DNA of 29,653 nucleotides from JBAZHE01 sp041652555 (GTDB lineage Bacteria > Patescibacteriota > Patescibacteriia > Patescibacteriales > WJLG01), in contig JBAZHE010000018.1 in assembly GCA_041652555.1 (NCBI GenBank), forward strand, positions 1-29,653, given 5' to 3'. The position numbers were made by a program, and so were the translations under genes. The first letter of the stretch is position 1. The number at the start of each line of letters is the position of its first letter. Under the pieces are notes generated by a model, which did not search any database, had not been told where the DNA came from, and saw only the letters and a program-made list of their open reading frames with translations. Positions 6,939 through 13,167 of the stretch are shown here, in pieces.

Positions 6939-7553
6939 TTACCATCCTGAAATATCCCTCTTGGCTTGCTCAAATTTTTCCTTTAAAAATATAATGTCTT
7001 TTTCTATTTCTCCAACCTTGTCTTCCGTTACCCATGCAAAACAATCTGGAATTATATAAGATTTATTGTTCTCAGGATATCGCTCAGCTTCATTGAACTT
7101 GTCGGGAGTATTATTATCTTTGCGTTCTGGAATATATCTGCCATAGTAATATTTTTCAATAATCGGCCACGTTTCTTCGTAAAGTTTTTTAACAAAGATA
7201 GTCTTTTTTTTATCGTTTTTGTACTTACCCTTCAATATTGAGAACAACTCTACAAAATCATGTTTTTCTCTATATTTATTAAAATTGATAACTACAAGAG
7301 CTTTAACGTACAACTCTATTCCTTGTTTAAAATTAAATACGGCCGGAATAATATACTCATAATCGGGATGAGAAGATCGTAAGCCAACTTCTTTTGAAAT
7401 ATTTGCGCTCGACGAACTAAACTCATTAAGACTTGGTTTTAAATTTTTACAAAGCAAGAGCGCCGTAGCTAAAAATAAATCGGGCATTATCATCCAATTA
7501 TAACGTTTTTCCTGTCTAGCTATTGTCAGTTTTTCTTCTTTGCAATTTTTCAT
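6939..7553 (-). CDS. Possible HEPN-like protein
   Basis: A 204-residue soluble protein, mostly helical and rich in Lys/Glu. The segment FKQGIELYVKALVVINF followed by YREKHDFVELFSIL resembles the helix pair of HEPN-domain proteins, where ELyvKA and KHDf-like words recur. However the Rx4-6H motif of HEPN ribonucleases is not present (the arrangement is R-x2-H), so catalytic or toxin activity is not supported. R3 hairpins flank it on both sides (6829-6887 and 7563-7622), and R1 copies d and e lie outside those in the same orientation, giving a symmetrical repeat, hairpin, gene, hairpin, repeat cassette. No partner antitoxin or nucleotidyltransferase gene is adjacent. The family assignment is tentative. 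Confidence 0.55.
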   Translation of the reverse strand: MKNCKEEKLTIARQEKRYNWMIMPDLFLATALLLCKNLKPSLNEFSSSSANISKEVGLRSSHPDYEYIIPAVFNFKQGIELYVKALVVINFNKYREKHDFVELFSILKGKYKNDKKKTIFVKKLYEETWPIIEKYYYGRYIPERKDNNTPDKFNEAERYPENNKSYIIPDCFAWVTEDKVGEIEKDIIFLKEKFEQAKRDISGW

Positions 7554-7562
7554 ATATAATTA

Positions 7563-7622
7563 ATTTTCTTCACGAACCAACTTTTGCCAACAGACAAAAG
7601 TTAATCTAGAAGAAAACTATTT
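7563..7622 (+). repeat. Dispersed hairpin R3, copy B
   Basis: ATTTTCTTCACGA, arms ACCAACTTTTG and CAAAAGTTAAT, then TCTAGAAGAAAACTATT. It lies within 10 bases of the ATG of the HEPN-like gene, so on that transcript it would be in the 5' leader. Confidence 0.8.
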
Positions 7623-7645
7623 AAAAGTCTTAGTTAGCAATCAAA

Positions 7646-7696
7646 CCTCACACACCCCGTCGCGGATTACCGCGCCACCCCTCTCAAGAGGGGAAT
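7646..7696 (-). repeat. Dispersed palindromic repeat R1, copy e
   Basis: CTCACACACCCCG, hairpin CGCGGATTACCGCG (7661-7674), then CCCCTCTCAAGAGGGG; near-identical to copy d. Confidence 0.88.
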
Positions 7697-7721
7697 CGTT
7701 TAGTGTTTATTGTTAAAATAA

Positions 7722-7798
7722 ATTCTCTTAATAAACCAACCCTAATTATTCATTCTTAATTGATAATTGAATTAGAGTTGGTCTAGAAGAAAACTATT
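7722..7798 (+). repeat. Dispersed hairpin R3, copy C, with a different arm
   Basis: The ends match copies A and B (ATTCTCTTAATAA and TCTAGAAGAAAACTATT), but the arms are ACCAACCCTAATT and AATTAGAGTTGGT. The sequence of the arm has changed while pairing is kept. Confidence 0.75.
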
Positions 7799-7822
7799 AA
7801 AAAACTTTTGTTTATAACTAGG

Positions 7823-7873
7823 TCTCACACACCCCGTCGCCGATTACGGCGCCACCCCTCTCTAGAGGGGAAT
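7823..7873 (-). repeat. Dispersed palindromic repeat R1, copy f
   Basis: CTCACACACCCCG, hairpin CGCCGATTACGGCG (7838-7851), then CCCCTCTCTAGAGGGG. It begins 10 bases after the dnaK stop on the minus strand, where it may serve as a 3' hairpin. Confidence 0.88.
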
Positions 7874-7883
7874 CATTTATTTC

Positions 7884-9806
7884 TTATTTCTTTTCCTGAT
7901 ACTCCCCTTCAACCGGCTCTTGTCCGCCTTGGGTGGATCCTTCATCTTTCTTTTCGCTCTCGGCTTTTACTTGTTCCTCTCCTGGCATGCCAGTACCTGT
8001 CGCACCTTGAGATTGGTACATTTTTGCGCCGATAGTTTGTGCGGCTTGATTCATTTCTTCCATTTTTTTCTTAATCGCTTCAATATCTTCGCCGTCTTTT
8101 ATTTTTTTCAAATCTTCAGCATGGTCGGTTAAAACTTTGATATCTTCTGGGGTCATTTTTTCTCCCATATCTTTAATTAATTTTTCGGTTTGGAAAATAA
8201 CGGCCTCGGCTTGATTTTTAATATCAATGCTTTCTTTTTTCTTTTTATCTTCCTCGGCGTGCATCTCGGCTTCTTTTTTCATCTTTTCAACTTCTTCCTT
8301 AGAAAGTCCGCTTGACGCGGTGATGGTGATGTTTTGAGTTTTGCCGGAGGCTTTGTCCATCGCGGAAACATTTAAGATGCCGTTAGCGTCAATATCAAAT
8401 TTTACTTCAACTTGTGGGACGCCTCGAGGAGCTGGTGGAATTCCATCCAACATAAAATTACCCAAAACTTTATTATCAGCGGCCATTGGGCGTTCGCCTT
8501 GAACAACTTTAATCTCTACACTAGTTTGAGAATCAGCAGCAGTAGAAAATACTTGAGATTTCTGAGTTGGAATAGTGGTGTTGCGTTCAATTAATGGAGT
8601 TGCTACACCGCCCAAAGTTTCAATGCCTAAAGTTAAAGGAGTGACATCCAAAAGTAAAATATCTTTTACATCACCTTGCAAAACACCGCCCTGTACACCA
8701 GCGCCAGCTGCTACTACCTCGTCAGGATTAACTGACATATTTGGTTCTTTGCCAAAAAATTCTTTAACTAATTTCTGTACCATTGGCATTCTGGTCTGTC
8801 CGCCAACCAAAACAACTTCTTCCAAATCACTAGCCTTCAAACCAGCATCAGCCAAAGCTTTTTTACATGGCTCAATAGTTTTTTGCACAAGGTCGCCGAC
8901 TAATTCTTCCAATTGAGAACGAGTCATTTTTTTGACTAAATGTTTTGGACCTTCAGCGCCAACAGTAATAAACGGTTGATTGATTTCTGTCTCCATAGAA
9001 GAAGACAATTCAATTTTGGCTTTTTCAGCCGCTTCTTTAATGCGTTGCAAAGCTAGAGGATCTTTGGACAAGTCCACGCCGTTTTCTTTTTTAAATTCAT
9101 CCAAAATCCAATTAATAATGCGTTGGTCAAAATCTGCGCCACCCAAGTGGGTGTCGCCATTAGTAGCTTTTACCATAACGCTATCACCGGAAACATCTAA
9201 AATGGAAACATCAAAAGTTCCACCGCCCAAATCGTAAACAACAATTTGATGACCGTGTTTTTTATCCAAACCATAAGCCAAAGCGGCCGCGGTCGGTTCG
9301 TTGATAATACGTTTTACATTCAAACCGGCAATCTGTCCGGCGTCCTTAGTCGCCTGTCTTTGTGAATCATTAAAATAAGCTGGCACAGTAATAATCGCTT
9401 CGGTGATTTTTTCGCCCAAACGAGCTTCAGCATCAGCTTTTAATTTTGACAAAACCTTGGCCGAAATTTCTTGCGGAGTGTATTCTTTACCGGAAATCAT
9501 AATCTTCACACCTTCACCGGCTTGCACGATTTTGAACGGCATATTTTTGAGGTCGCGCTGAACTTCTTCGTCATTAAAATGACGACCAATCAAACGCTTC
9601 ATCTCAAAAATTGTATTCTCCGGATTAGTAACGGCTTGTCTTTTTGCAGAAGCGCCAACTAACCATTCGCCAGACTTAGAAATCGCCACGACGGAAGGAG
9701 TAGTTCTCATTCCCTCAGCATTCTCCAAAATCTTCGGCGCTCCGCCCTCAATTATGGCCATGGCGGAGTTTGTTGTTCCTAAGTCTATTCCTAGAATTTT
9801 TGACAT
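7884..9806 (-). CDS. dnaK: Chaperone DnaK (Hsp70)
   Basis: A 640-residue Hsp70, full length for the family. The nucleotide-binding domain opens with ILGIDLGTTNSAMA (residues 4-17) and carries the phosphate-2 motif VVYDLGGGTFDVS and the adenosine motif VVLVGGQTRMP. The interdomain linker is ILLLDVTPLTLGIETLGG, followed by the substrate-binding beta domain and a helical lid ending in a Gly/Gln/Glu-rich tail. It folds and refolds proteins in an ATP cycle with DnaJ (3596-4687) and GrpE (11610-12114). It is transcribed alone from a promoter that overlaps that of the divergent gene at 9927. No CIRCE operator is visible upstream, unlike hrcA. No SD is present before the ATG. Confidence 0.98.
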   Translation of the reverse strand: MSKILGIDLGTTNSAMAIIEGGAPKILENAEGMRTTPSVVAISKSGEWLVGASAKRQAVTNPENTIFEMKRLIGRHFNDEEVQRDLKNMPFKIVQAGEGVKIMISGKEYTPQEISAKVLSKLKADAEARLGEKITEAIITVPAYFNDSQRQATKDAGQIAGLNVKRIINEPTAAALAYGLDKKHGHQIVVYDLGGGTFDVSILDVSGDSVMVKATNGDTHLGGADFDQRIINWILDEFKKENGVDLSKDPLALQRIKEAAEKAKIELSSSMETEINQPFITVGAEGPKHLVKKMTRSQLEELVGDLVQKTIEPCKKALADAGLKASDLEEVVLVGGQTRMPMVQKLVKEFFGKEPNMSVNPDEVVAAGAGVQGGVLQGDVKDILLLDVTPLTLGIETLGGVATPLIERNTTIPTQKSQVFSTAADSQTSVEIKVVQGERPMAADNKVLGNFMLDGIPPAPRGVPQVEVKFDIDANGILNVSAMDKASGKTQNITITASSGLSKEEVEKMKKEAEMHAEEDKKKKESIDIKNQAEAVIFQTEKLIKDMGEKMTPEDIKVLTDHAEDLKKIKDGEDIEAIKKKMEEMNQAAQTIGAKMYQSQGATGTGMPGEEQVKAESEKKDEGSTQGGQEPVEGEYQEKK

Positions 9807-9822
9807 ATTTTTTTACTTAGCC

Positions 9823-9856
9823 TGTCCCCCGAAGCCTTGGCGTAGGGGGATTGACA
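9823..9856. repeat. GC-rich hairpin in the dnaK leader
   Basis: TGTCCCCC and GGGGGA enclose GAAGCCTTGGCGTA, with an outer TGTC/GACA pair. The GACA end is part of the -35 box of the divergent plus-strand promoter. In dnaK mRNA this hairpin would lie 20-50 bases before the start codon. Confidence 0.6.
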
Positions 9857-9879
9857 AAATTATTTAATTATGCTATTAT
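9851..9879 (+). promoter_or_regulatory. Promoter of the 99-residue membrane protein gene
   Basis: TTGACA (9851-9856), 17 bases, TATTAT (9874-9879), preceded by TATGC, an extended -10. Same form as the promoters at 13043 and 14388. Confidence 0.8.
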
Positions 9880-9895
9880 TTTTATATTAACTCAA
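9867..9895 (-). promoter_or_regulatory. Likely dnaK promoter
   Basis: On the minus strand TTGAGT (9895-9890), 17 bases, CATAAT (9872-9867). It overlaps the plus-strand promoter almost completely, so the two genes may compete for polymerase. Leader of about 54 bases. Confidence 0.55.
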
Positions 9896-9926
9896 CCTGT
9901 TCATTCACATTAGAAAAGGAGTTGTT

Positions 9927-10226
9927 ATGTCAGAATCACTAATACTATCAATTATTCTGGTTGCTATCTATGGTTTTTTGACTTTTATCTGCGTAAAAGG
10001 GCTTTTCAAGAAGAACATCCTTCCGAAAAAAATCATCCCTCTCAGAATTATCACCGCCATATGCCTTGTATCTTTTTTGCTTTCCGTGACCAGTTTGGTC
10101 TATGTGGTGCGACTGGGGAAAAATCCTCCAACAAGCATTGGAATGTCGAGATATCAAGAAAAAGGTACGGTTAATCTTAAACTTTTTCTCGACACCAACG
10201 GAACAGTGCGTCCATTAAATCCATAA
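9927..10226 (+). CDS. Small two-span membrane protein, unknown
   Basis: A 99-residue protein I do not recognise. Two hydrophobic segments (about 5-24 and 39-61) are separated by a short basic loop (KGLFKKNILPKK), and the last 35 residues are polar, ending NLKLFLDTNGTVRPLNP. By the positive-inside rule the loop is cytoplasmic and both ends are outside. It has a strong SD, AAAAGGAG at 9914-9921, in the context GGAGTTGTTATG, which recurs exactly at 14515, and its own promoter and terminator. It is a plus-strand single-gene unit inserted between minus-strand heat-shock genes. The 3' end carries AACTCCTT (10233-10240), complementary to its own SD region. Confidence 0.8.
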   Translation: MSESLILSIILVAIYGFLTFICVKGLFKKNILPKKIIPLRIITAICLVSFLLSVTSLVYVVRLGKNPPTSIGMSRYQEKGTVNLKLFLDTNGTVRPLNP

Positions 10227-10251
10227 CAACAAAACTCCTTATTCTCATCTT

Positions 10252-10281
10252 GCCCTAGACGAAAGTCTGGGGCGTTTTTTT
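10252..10281 (+). terminator. Intrinsic terminator of 9927 gene
   Basis: GCCCTAGAC, loop GAAA, GTCTGGGGC: nine pairs with one G-U, then G and seven T. The inner 12 bases AGACGAAAGTCT recur in the terminator at 17004. Confidence 0.92.
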
Positions 10282-10288
10282 ATTCTCC

Positions 10289-10443
10289 TTTTTGTCATCC
10301 TGAGTTCCGGTAATCCGGGACGAAGGATCTAGAAAGCAAATCGTTTATAGAAACATGGCACGTTTTAAACGAACAACCATTCTAAAAAATCTTTGCACAA
10401 TAGATTCTTCACTACGCTCCGCTTCATTCAGAATGACAAAAAA
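10289..10443 (+). repeat. MITE-like element R2, copy 1 (about 155 bp)
   Basis: Ends TTTTTGTCATCCTGAG and CAGAATGACAAAAA form imperfect terminal inverted repeats. Left arm holds hairpin TCCGGTAATCCGGGA and CGAAGGATCTA; right arm holds TTGCACAATAGATTCTTCA. The non-coding core (GTTTATAGAAAC, ACGTTTTAAACG) is shared with copy 2. It touches the hsp20 stop codon. Confidence 0.85.
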
Positions 10444-10444
10444 A

Positions 10445-10876
10445 TTATTTCTTCTCAATCTTAATCGTTTTCGGCTGGGATTCTTCTCTTTTTGGAATAG
10501 AAATTTTCAAAATTCCTGATTCAGAAATTGCGGAGGCTTTGTCGCCGTCAACGTGGGCTGGTAATTGGATTGTGCGGAAAAATGAACCGCGGCGAATTTC
10601 TTTTCTGTAATAATCCTTATCCTCTACTTCGCTTTTCTTTTCGCTTTCGCCTTTAATCGTTAAGACATCATTCTCAATAGCAATAGAAACTTTTTCTGAA
10701 TCAATACCAGCTAATTGCGTTTCTACGATTAAATTTCCTTTGTCCTCGTAGACATCAACTGCTGGAACAAAACCGGCTGAACCGTCCCGACGAATCATCG
10801 GAACAAATTCCGAAAACATTTTGTCTGCATCATCAAACCCCTCAAAAAAGGGAGACCATTTTATTATATTACTCAT
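10445..10876 (-). CDS. Small heat-shock protein Hsp20 / alpha-crystallin family
   Basis: A 143-residue holdase chaperone that keeps unfolded proteins soluble for DnaK. The alpha-crystallin domain runs from about DVYEDKGNLIVETQL (40s) to GILKISIPK (about 125-133), and the short C-terminal tail has the oligomer-forming I-x-I type contact region. N-terminal arm is short (about 35 residues). The gene lies between two R2 elements in the same orientation (10289-10443 and 10939-11095), which resembles a composite mobile unit but may be chance. An inverted repeat upstream (10885-10913) could be an operator. No SD. Confidence 0.95.
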   Translation of the reverse strand: MSNIIKWSPFFEGFDDADKMFSEFVPMIRRDGSAGFVPAVDVYEDKGNLIVETQLAGIDSEKVSIAIENDVLTIKGESEKKSEVEDKDYYRKEIRRGSFFRTIQLPAHVDGDKASAISESGILKISIPKREESQPKTIKIEKK

Positions 10877-10884
10877 ATATTTTG

Positions 10885-10913
10885 TTATCGCTAATTTATT
10901 TTTTTGGCGATAA
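10885..10913 (-). promoter_or_regulatory. Inverted repeat upstream of hsp20, possible operator
   Basis: TTATCGC (10885-10891) and GCGATAA (10907-10913) with a 15-base spacer, 8 bases before the hsp20 start codon. It is not a CIRCE element. It could be a repressor site or simply a leader hairpin. Confidence 0.4.
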
Positions 10914-10938
10914 AAATTAATTACAATTTATCATCCTC

Positions 10939-11095
10939 TTTTTTGTCATCCTGAGTTCCGGTACTCCGGAGCGAAGGATCTAAAACGCAAGAAGTTTATA
11001 GAAACCTGGTACGTTTCAAGCGAACAAATATTATAAAAAAGGTTTTACACAATAGATTCTTCATCCCGAGAGTACTCGGGATTCAGAATGACAAA
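10939..11095 (+). repeat. MITE-like element R2, copy 2 (about 157 bp)
   Basis: Same ends and core as copy 1. Left hairpin TCCGGTACTCCGGA (10957-10970); in the right arm the bases ACTACGCTCCGCTTC of copy 1 are replaced by hairpin ATCCCGAGAGTACTCGGGAT (11063-11082). It ends about 6 bases before copy 3 starts. Confidence 0.85.
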
Positions 11096-11098
11096 TTG

Positions 11099-11506
11099 TT
11101 ATTTTTTGTCATCCTGAGTTCCGGTACTCCGGAGCGAAGGATCTATGCAGTGCAAACTTTTTAATTCCTCAGCACACCTTACAACGTCATCATTTGAATA
11201 TCCGCAATCTTTAAAAAGTTTTTCTGACAAATCTAATAACAACGGATTATTTTTCTTTATCAACTCTTCTTTTCTCTCACGACGCCAACCTTTTAATTCT
11301 TTCTCACGCGCTATCGCCATATCAACATATTTATATTCCTCAAAATAAACTAAATATTTCAAACGATATCTACTTGTAAAAAACGAACCGATTTCAAATT
11401 TATGCTCTATTGTTCTTCTAATTATATCGTCAGTAAAACCAATATATAAAGATGTTCGGCGATAATTAGTTAAAATATAAATATAAAAATGATATTGCCT
11501 CCTCAT
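11099..11506 (-). CDS. GIY-YIG endonuclease-like protein inside an R2 element
   Basis: A 135-residue single-domain GIY-YIG nuclease. The hallmarks are FYIYILTN (GIY part), SLYIGFT (YIG part), the catalytic Arg in IIRRTIEHK, and the metal-binding Glu in AIAREKELKGW, followed by the family ending KKNNPLLLDLS. The start is set at the ATG at 11506 (MRRQYHFYIY); a longer frame to 11554 lacks support. Its last 15 or so codons (IDPSLRSTGTQDDKK) are the left end of repeat R2 read backwards, and the matching right end lies upstream at 11563-11610, so the gene is the cargo of the repeat. Small GIY-YIG proteins of this kind are common in environmental bacteria, with unknown cell function. Confidence 0.92.
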   Translation of the reverse strand: MRRQYHFYIYILTNYRRTSLYIGFTDDIIRRTIEHKFEIGSFFTSRYRLKYLVYFEEYKYVDMAIAREKELKGWRRERKEELIKKNNPLLLDLSEKLFKDCGYSNDDVVRCAEELKSLHCIDPSLRSTGTQDDKK

Positions 11507-11610
11507 TTTTTTTATTTTATTATTTTTGTGTTTTAATAAATATGACTTCCCCAAATTACTACTTGCACAATAGATCCTTCACTGCGCTATCGCTCCGTTC
11601 AAAGGGTGAC
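11102..11610 (+). mobile_element. R2 element copy 3, carrying the GIY-YIG gene
   Basis: Left end TTTTTGTCATCCTGAG with hairpin TCCGGTACTCCGGA (11120-11133) and GCGAAGGATCTA; right end TTGCACAATAGATCCTTCAC to GGGTGAC at 11610. These match the ends of the two non-coding R2 copies, but the core is replaced by the GIY-YIG ORF. The right end coincides with the grpE stop codon. Confidence 0.75.
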
Positions 11611-12114
11611 TATTCTAACGTGACTCTCGCCGCACGAATTACTTTCCCGTTTAATTTGTAACCTCCAATAATCTCTTTAACAATTTTTTCTCCCTGGCCT
11701 TCTATGGCTTCCATTTCAGCTGGATTAAATTTTTCACCAACAGTTTTTATTTCTTCTACGCCATTAGTATTTAATAAATCTNNNNNNNNNNAATAAATCT
11801 TTAAACTGTTTAATTGTCATCTCCACGCCCTTAACCCAGGCGTTGTTTTTTTCTTCTTCCGGTAAAAAATTTATCGACATTTTCAAATGATCATAGACAC
11901 TTAGGAATTCTGAAATTATTTCTTGATTAGCATATTTAATAAATTCTTCTTTCTCAACCGCCTGACGCTTAACTAGATTTTGCTGTTCAGCCAAAGCACG
12001 CAAATAATTGCTATTGGCTTCTTGCAGTTCAGCTTCAAGACGAATTATCTTCTCTTCAACCGACTCTTTCTTTATTTCAACTTCCTCTTGTTTAATATCT
12101 TTTTCTTTGGGCAT
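11610..12114 (-). CDS. grpE: Nucleotide exchange factor GrpE, interrupted by an N gap
   Basis: GrpE releases ADP from DnaK. The N-terminal part reads an acidic tail, a long coiled coil (EEKIIRLEAELQEANSNYLR), then LAEQQNLVKR; the C-terminal part after the gap reads FNPAEMEAI and GYKLNGKVIRAARVTLE. The ten N bases (11782-11791) break the frame, but AATAAATCT occurs on both sides of the gap. Collapsing that overlap (removing 19 bases) joins the halves in frame as KQFKDLLNTNGVEEIK, a typical GrpE sequence, giving 161 residues. So the gene is almost certainly intact. It follows hrcA by about 125 bases that hold repeat R4, and its stop codon abuts R2 copy 3. Confidence 0.93.
11782..11791. other. 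Assembly gap (10 N) inside grpE
   Basis: Ten N flanked on both sides by the 9-mer AATAAATCT, which points to an unmerged overlap between two contig ends and not to missing sequence. Confidence 0.9.
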
Positions 12115-12124
12115 ATTTCTTCAC

Positions 12125-12224
12125 TTTGTCATTGCGAGCGGAACGAAGTGAAGCGAAGCAATCCCGCTCCAAGCGCAACCAACGGGATTGCTTCGTCGTC
12201 TGCTGACTCCTCGCAATGACAAAA
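12125..12224. repeat. Dispersed palindromic repeat R4 between hrcA and grpE
   Basis: TTTGTCATTGCGAGCGGA at one end and CTCGCAATGACAAA at the other, with internal GCGAAGCAATCCCG and CGGGATTGCTTCG, so the element is a nearly complete inverted repeat of about 100 bp. This GTCATTGCGAG type of repeat is widespread in bacterial genomes. One copy in the window; it lies 10 bases before the grpE start. Confidence 0.8.
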
Positions 12225-12239
12225 AATAGTTCTTAATTT

Positions 12240-12935
12240 TTAATGTTTTAATTTACTTAAAATATATTCTACTACCGCCAAATTCCTCTCATAATCCATC
12301 CTCATCGGCCCAAGTATTCCGAATAGTCCAGTTTGATTTCCGCGACGATATTTGGCGATGATTGAACCGCAAAAATTTCCAAAAGGATTTTCTTCGCCAA
12401 TAAAAATTTGCGCTTCATTATTTGTCTTTTCAAAAATACTATCAATTATTTCATCCATACGATCAATTACTGAGGAAACATTATAGACTAATCCAGTATT
12501 AACAAATTCTGGCTGAGCAAAAAGATTAGACAATCCGGTATAGTATAAATTATTTTTATGAAAAGCCCAAAACACAGCTGAATTAGTCATAGCCGCCAAA
12601 GCCTTGGCAGTCTCGCGCAAAGATAATTCGTCATCACCGGAAAAACTTGCATCAATTTCCTGCAATTCTTTCTCGCACATTTTTTTTAATTTCTTGCGTC
12701 CTTCCTCTAATTCTAGAATAAACAAATTATAGGCCGCCTCAGTCGGCACGCGTCCAGCGCTAGTATGCGGTTGCATAATCAGACCGTCTTCCTCTAACTC
12801 AGCCATAGTATTACGAATAGTCGCCGAAGAGCAGTCTAGCTTGTATTTTTCCACCAAAACCGAAGACCCAACCGGCGCACCCGTAGCAATATGTTCTTTA
12901 ATAATAACTTCTAAAATTTGTTTCTTTCTCTCCAT
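12240..12935 (-). CDS. hrcA: Heat-inducible transcription repressor HrcA, short form
   Basis: A 231-residue repressor, about 100 residues shorter than the usual 340. The N-terminal winged helix is clear: ILEVIIKEHIATGAPVGSSV, then SSATIRNTMAELEEDGLI and PHTSAGRVPTEAAY, the region that reads the CIRCE operator. The middle and end are a compact effector domain ending GPMRMDYERNLAVVEYI, the family's conserved C-terminal motif, so the protein is reduced internally and not truncated. A perfect CIRCE sits across its own promoter (12962-12988), so it represses the hrcA-grpE operon until heat stress. The leader is only about 8 bases and there is no SD. Confidence 0.95.
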   Translation of the reverse strand: MERKKQILEVIIKEHIATGAPVGSSVLVEKYKLDCSSATIRNTMAELEEDGLIMQPHTSAGRVPTEAAYNLFILELEEGRKKLKKMCEKELQEIDASFSGDDELSLRETAKALAAMTNSAVFWAFHKNNLYYTGLSNLFAQPEFVNTGLVYNVSSVIDRMDEIIDSIFEKTNNEAQIFIGEENPFGNFCGSIIAKYRRGNQTGLFGILGPMRMDYERNLAVVEYILSKLKH

Positions 12936-12949
12936 ATATAATTATTTTT

Positions 12950-12979
12950 ATTCTACCGCAATTAGCACTCACCTGTCAA
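12950..12979 (-). promoter_or_regulatory. hrcA-grpE promoter
   Basis: On the minus strand TTGACA (12979-12974), 18 bases, TAGAAT (12955-12950). The -35 box is the spacer of the CIRCE element and the right CIRCE arm fills the promoter spacer, so bound HrcA would block polymerase directly. Confidence 0.75.
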
Positions 12980-12988
12980 GAGTGCTAA
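12962..12988. promoter_or_regulatory. CIRCE operator (HrcA-binding site)
   Basis: TTAGCACTC, nine bases, GAGTGCTAA: a perfect match to the CIRCE consensus on both arms. Confidence 0.97.
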
Positions 12989-13042
12989 AAAACATCTTAA
13001 ATTATCTTAAATTCTGCTTCGCAAAATTTTAAGAAAGTGATA

Positions 13043-13071
13043 TTGACAAAAAAAGTATTTTATGCTAAGAT
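13043..13071 (+). promoter_or_regulatory. Promoter of the 362-residue membrane protein gene
   Basis: TTGACA (13043-13048), 17 bases, TAAGAT (13066-13071) preceded by TATGC. Confidence 0.75.
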
Positions 13072-13142
13072 AAAATGATTCTAAAAAAATCAATGGCCGT
13101 AAGGCCTTAAACTTCGCACATTACAACTATATTATCAACCTT

Positions 13143-13164
13143 AAACCCTTTTAGAAAGGGGTTT
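13143..13164 (+). promoter_or_regulatory. Leader hairpin that hides the SD
   Basis: AAACCCTTT pairs with AAAGGGGTTT (one bulged G), so the SD AAAGGGG lies in the stem and the ATG follows 3 bases later. It would reduce initiation unless opened. Confidence 0.55.
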
Positions 13165-13167
13165 GTT

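Larger units (their letters stand above)
7554..7883. other. Repeat-filled intergenic region before dnaK 3' end
   Basis: No gene is seen in these 330 bases. They hold R3 copy B, R1 copy e, R3 copy C and R1 copy f in alternation, each R3 followed by an R1 after about 25 bases. Confidence 0.8.

Noticed and set aside
6939..7553. HEPN ribonuclease toxin
   Set aside because: The Rx4-6H catalytic motif is not present and no antitoxin-like partner is adjacent, so only a weak HEPN-like fold is proposed.
6717..7873. CRISPR array
   Set aside because: Repeats are palindromic, spaced irregularly and in mixed orientation, with a gene between them; there are no uniform spacers and no cas genes.
10289..11095. 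Composite transposon carrying hsp20
   Set aside because: The flanking R2 copies encode no transposase and hsp20 looks like a normal resident gene; the arrangement is equally explained by separate insertions.
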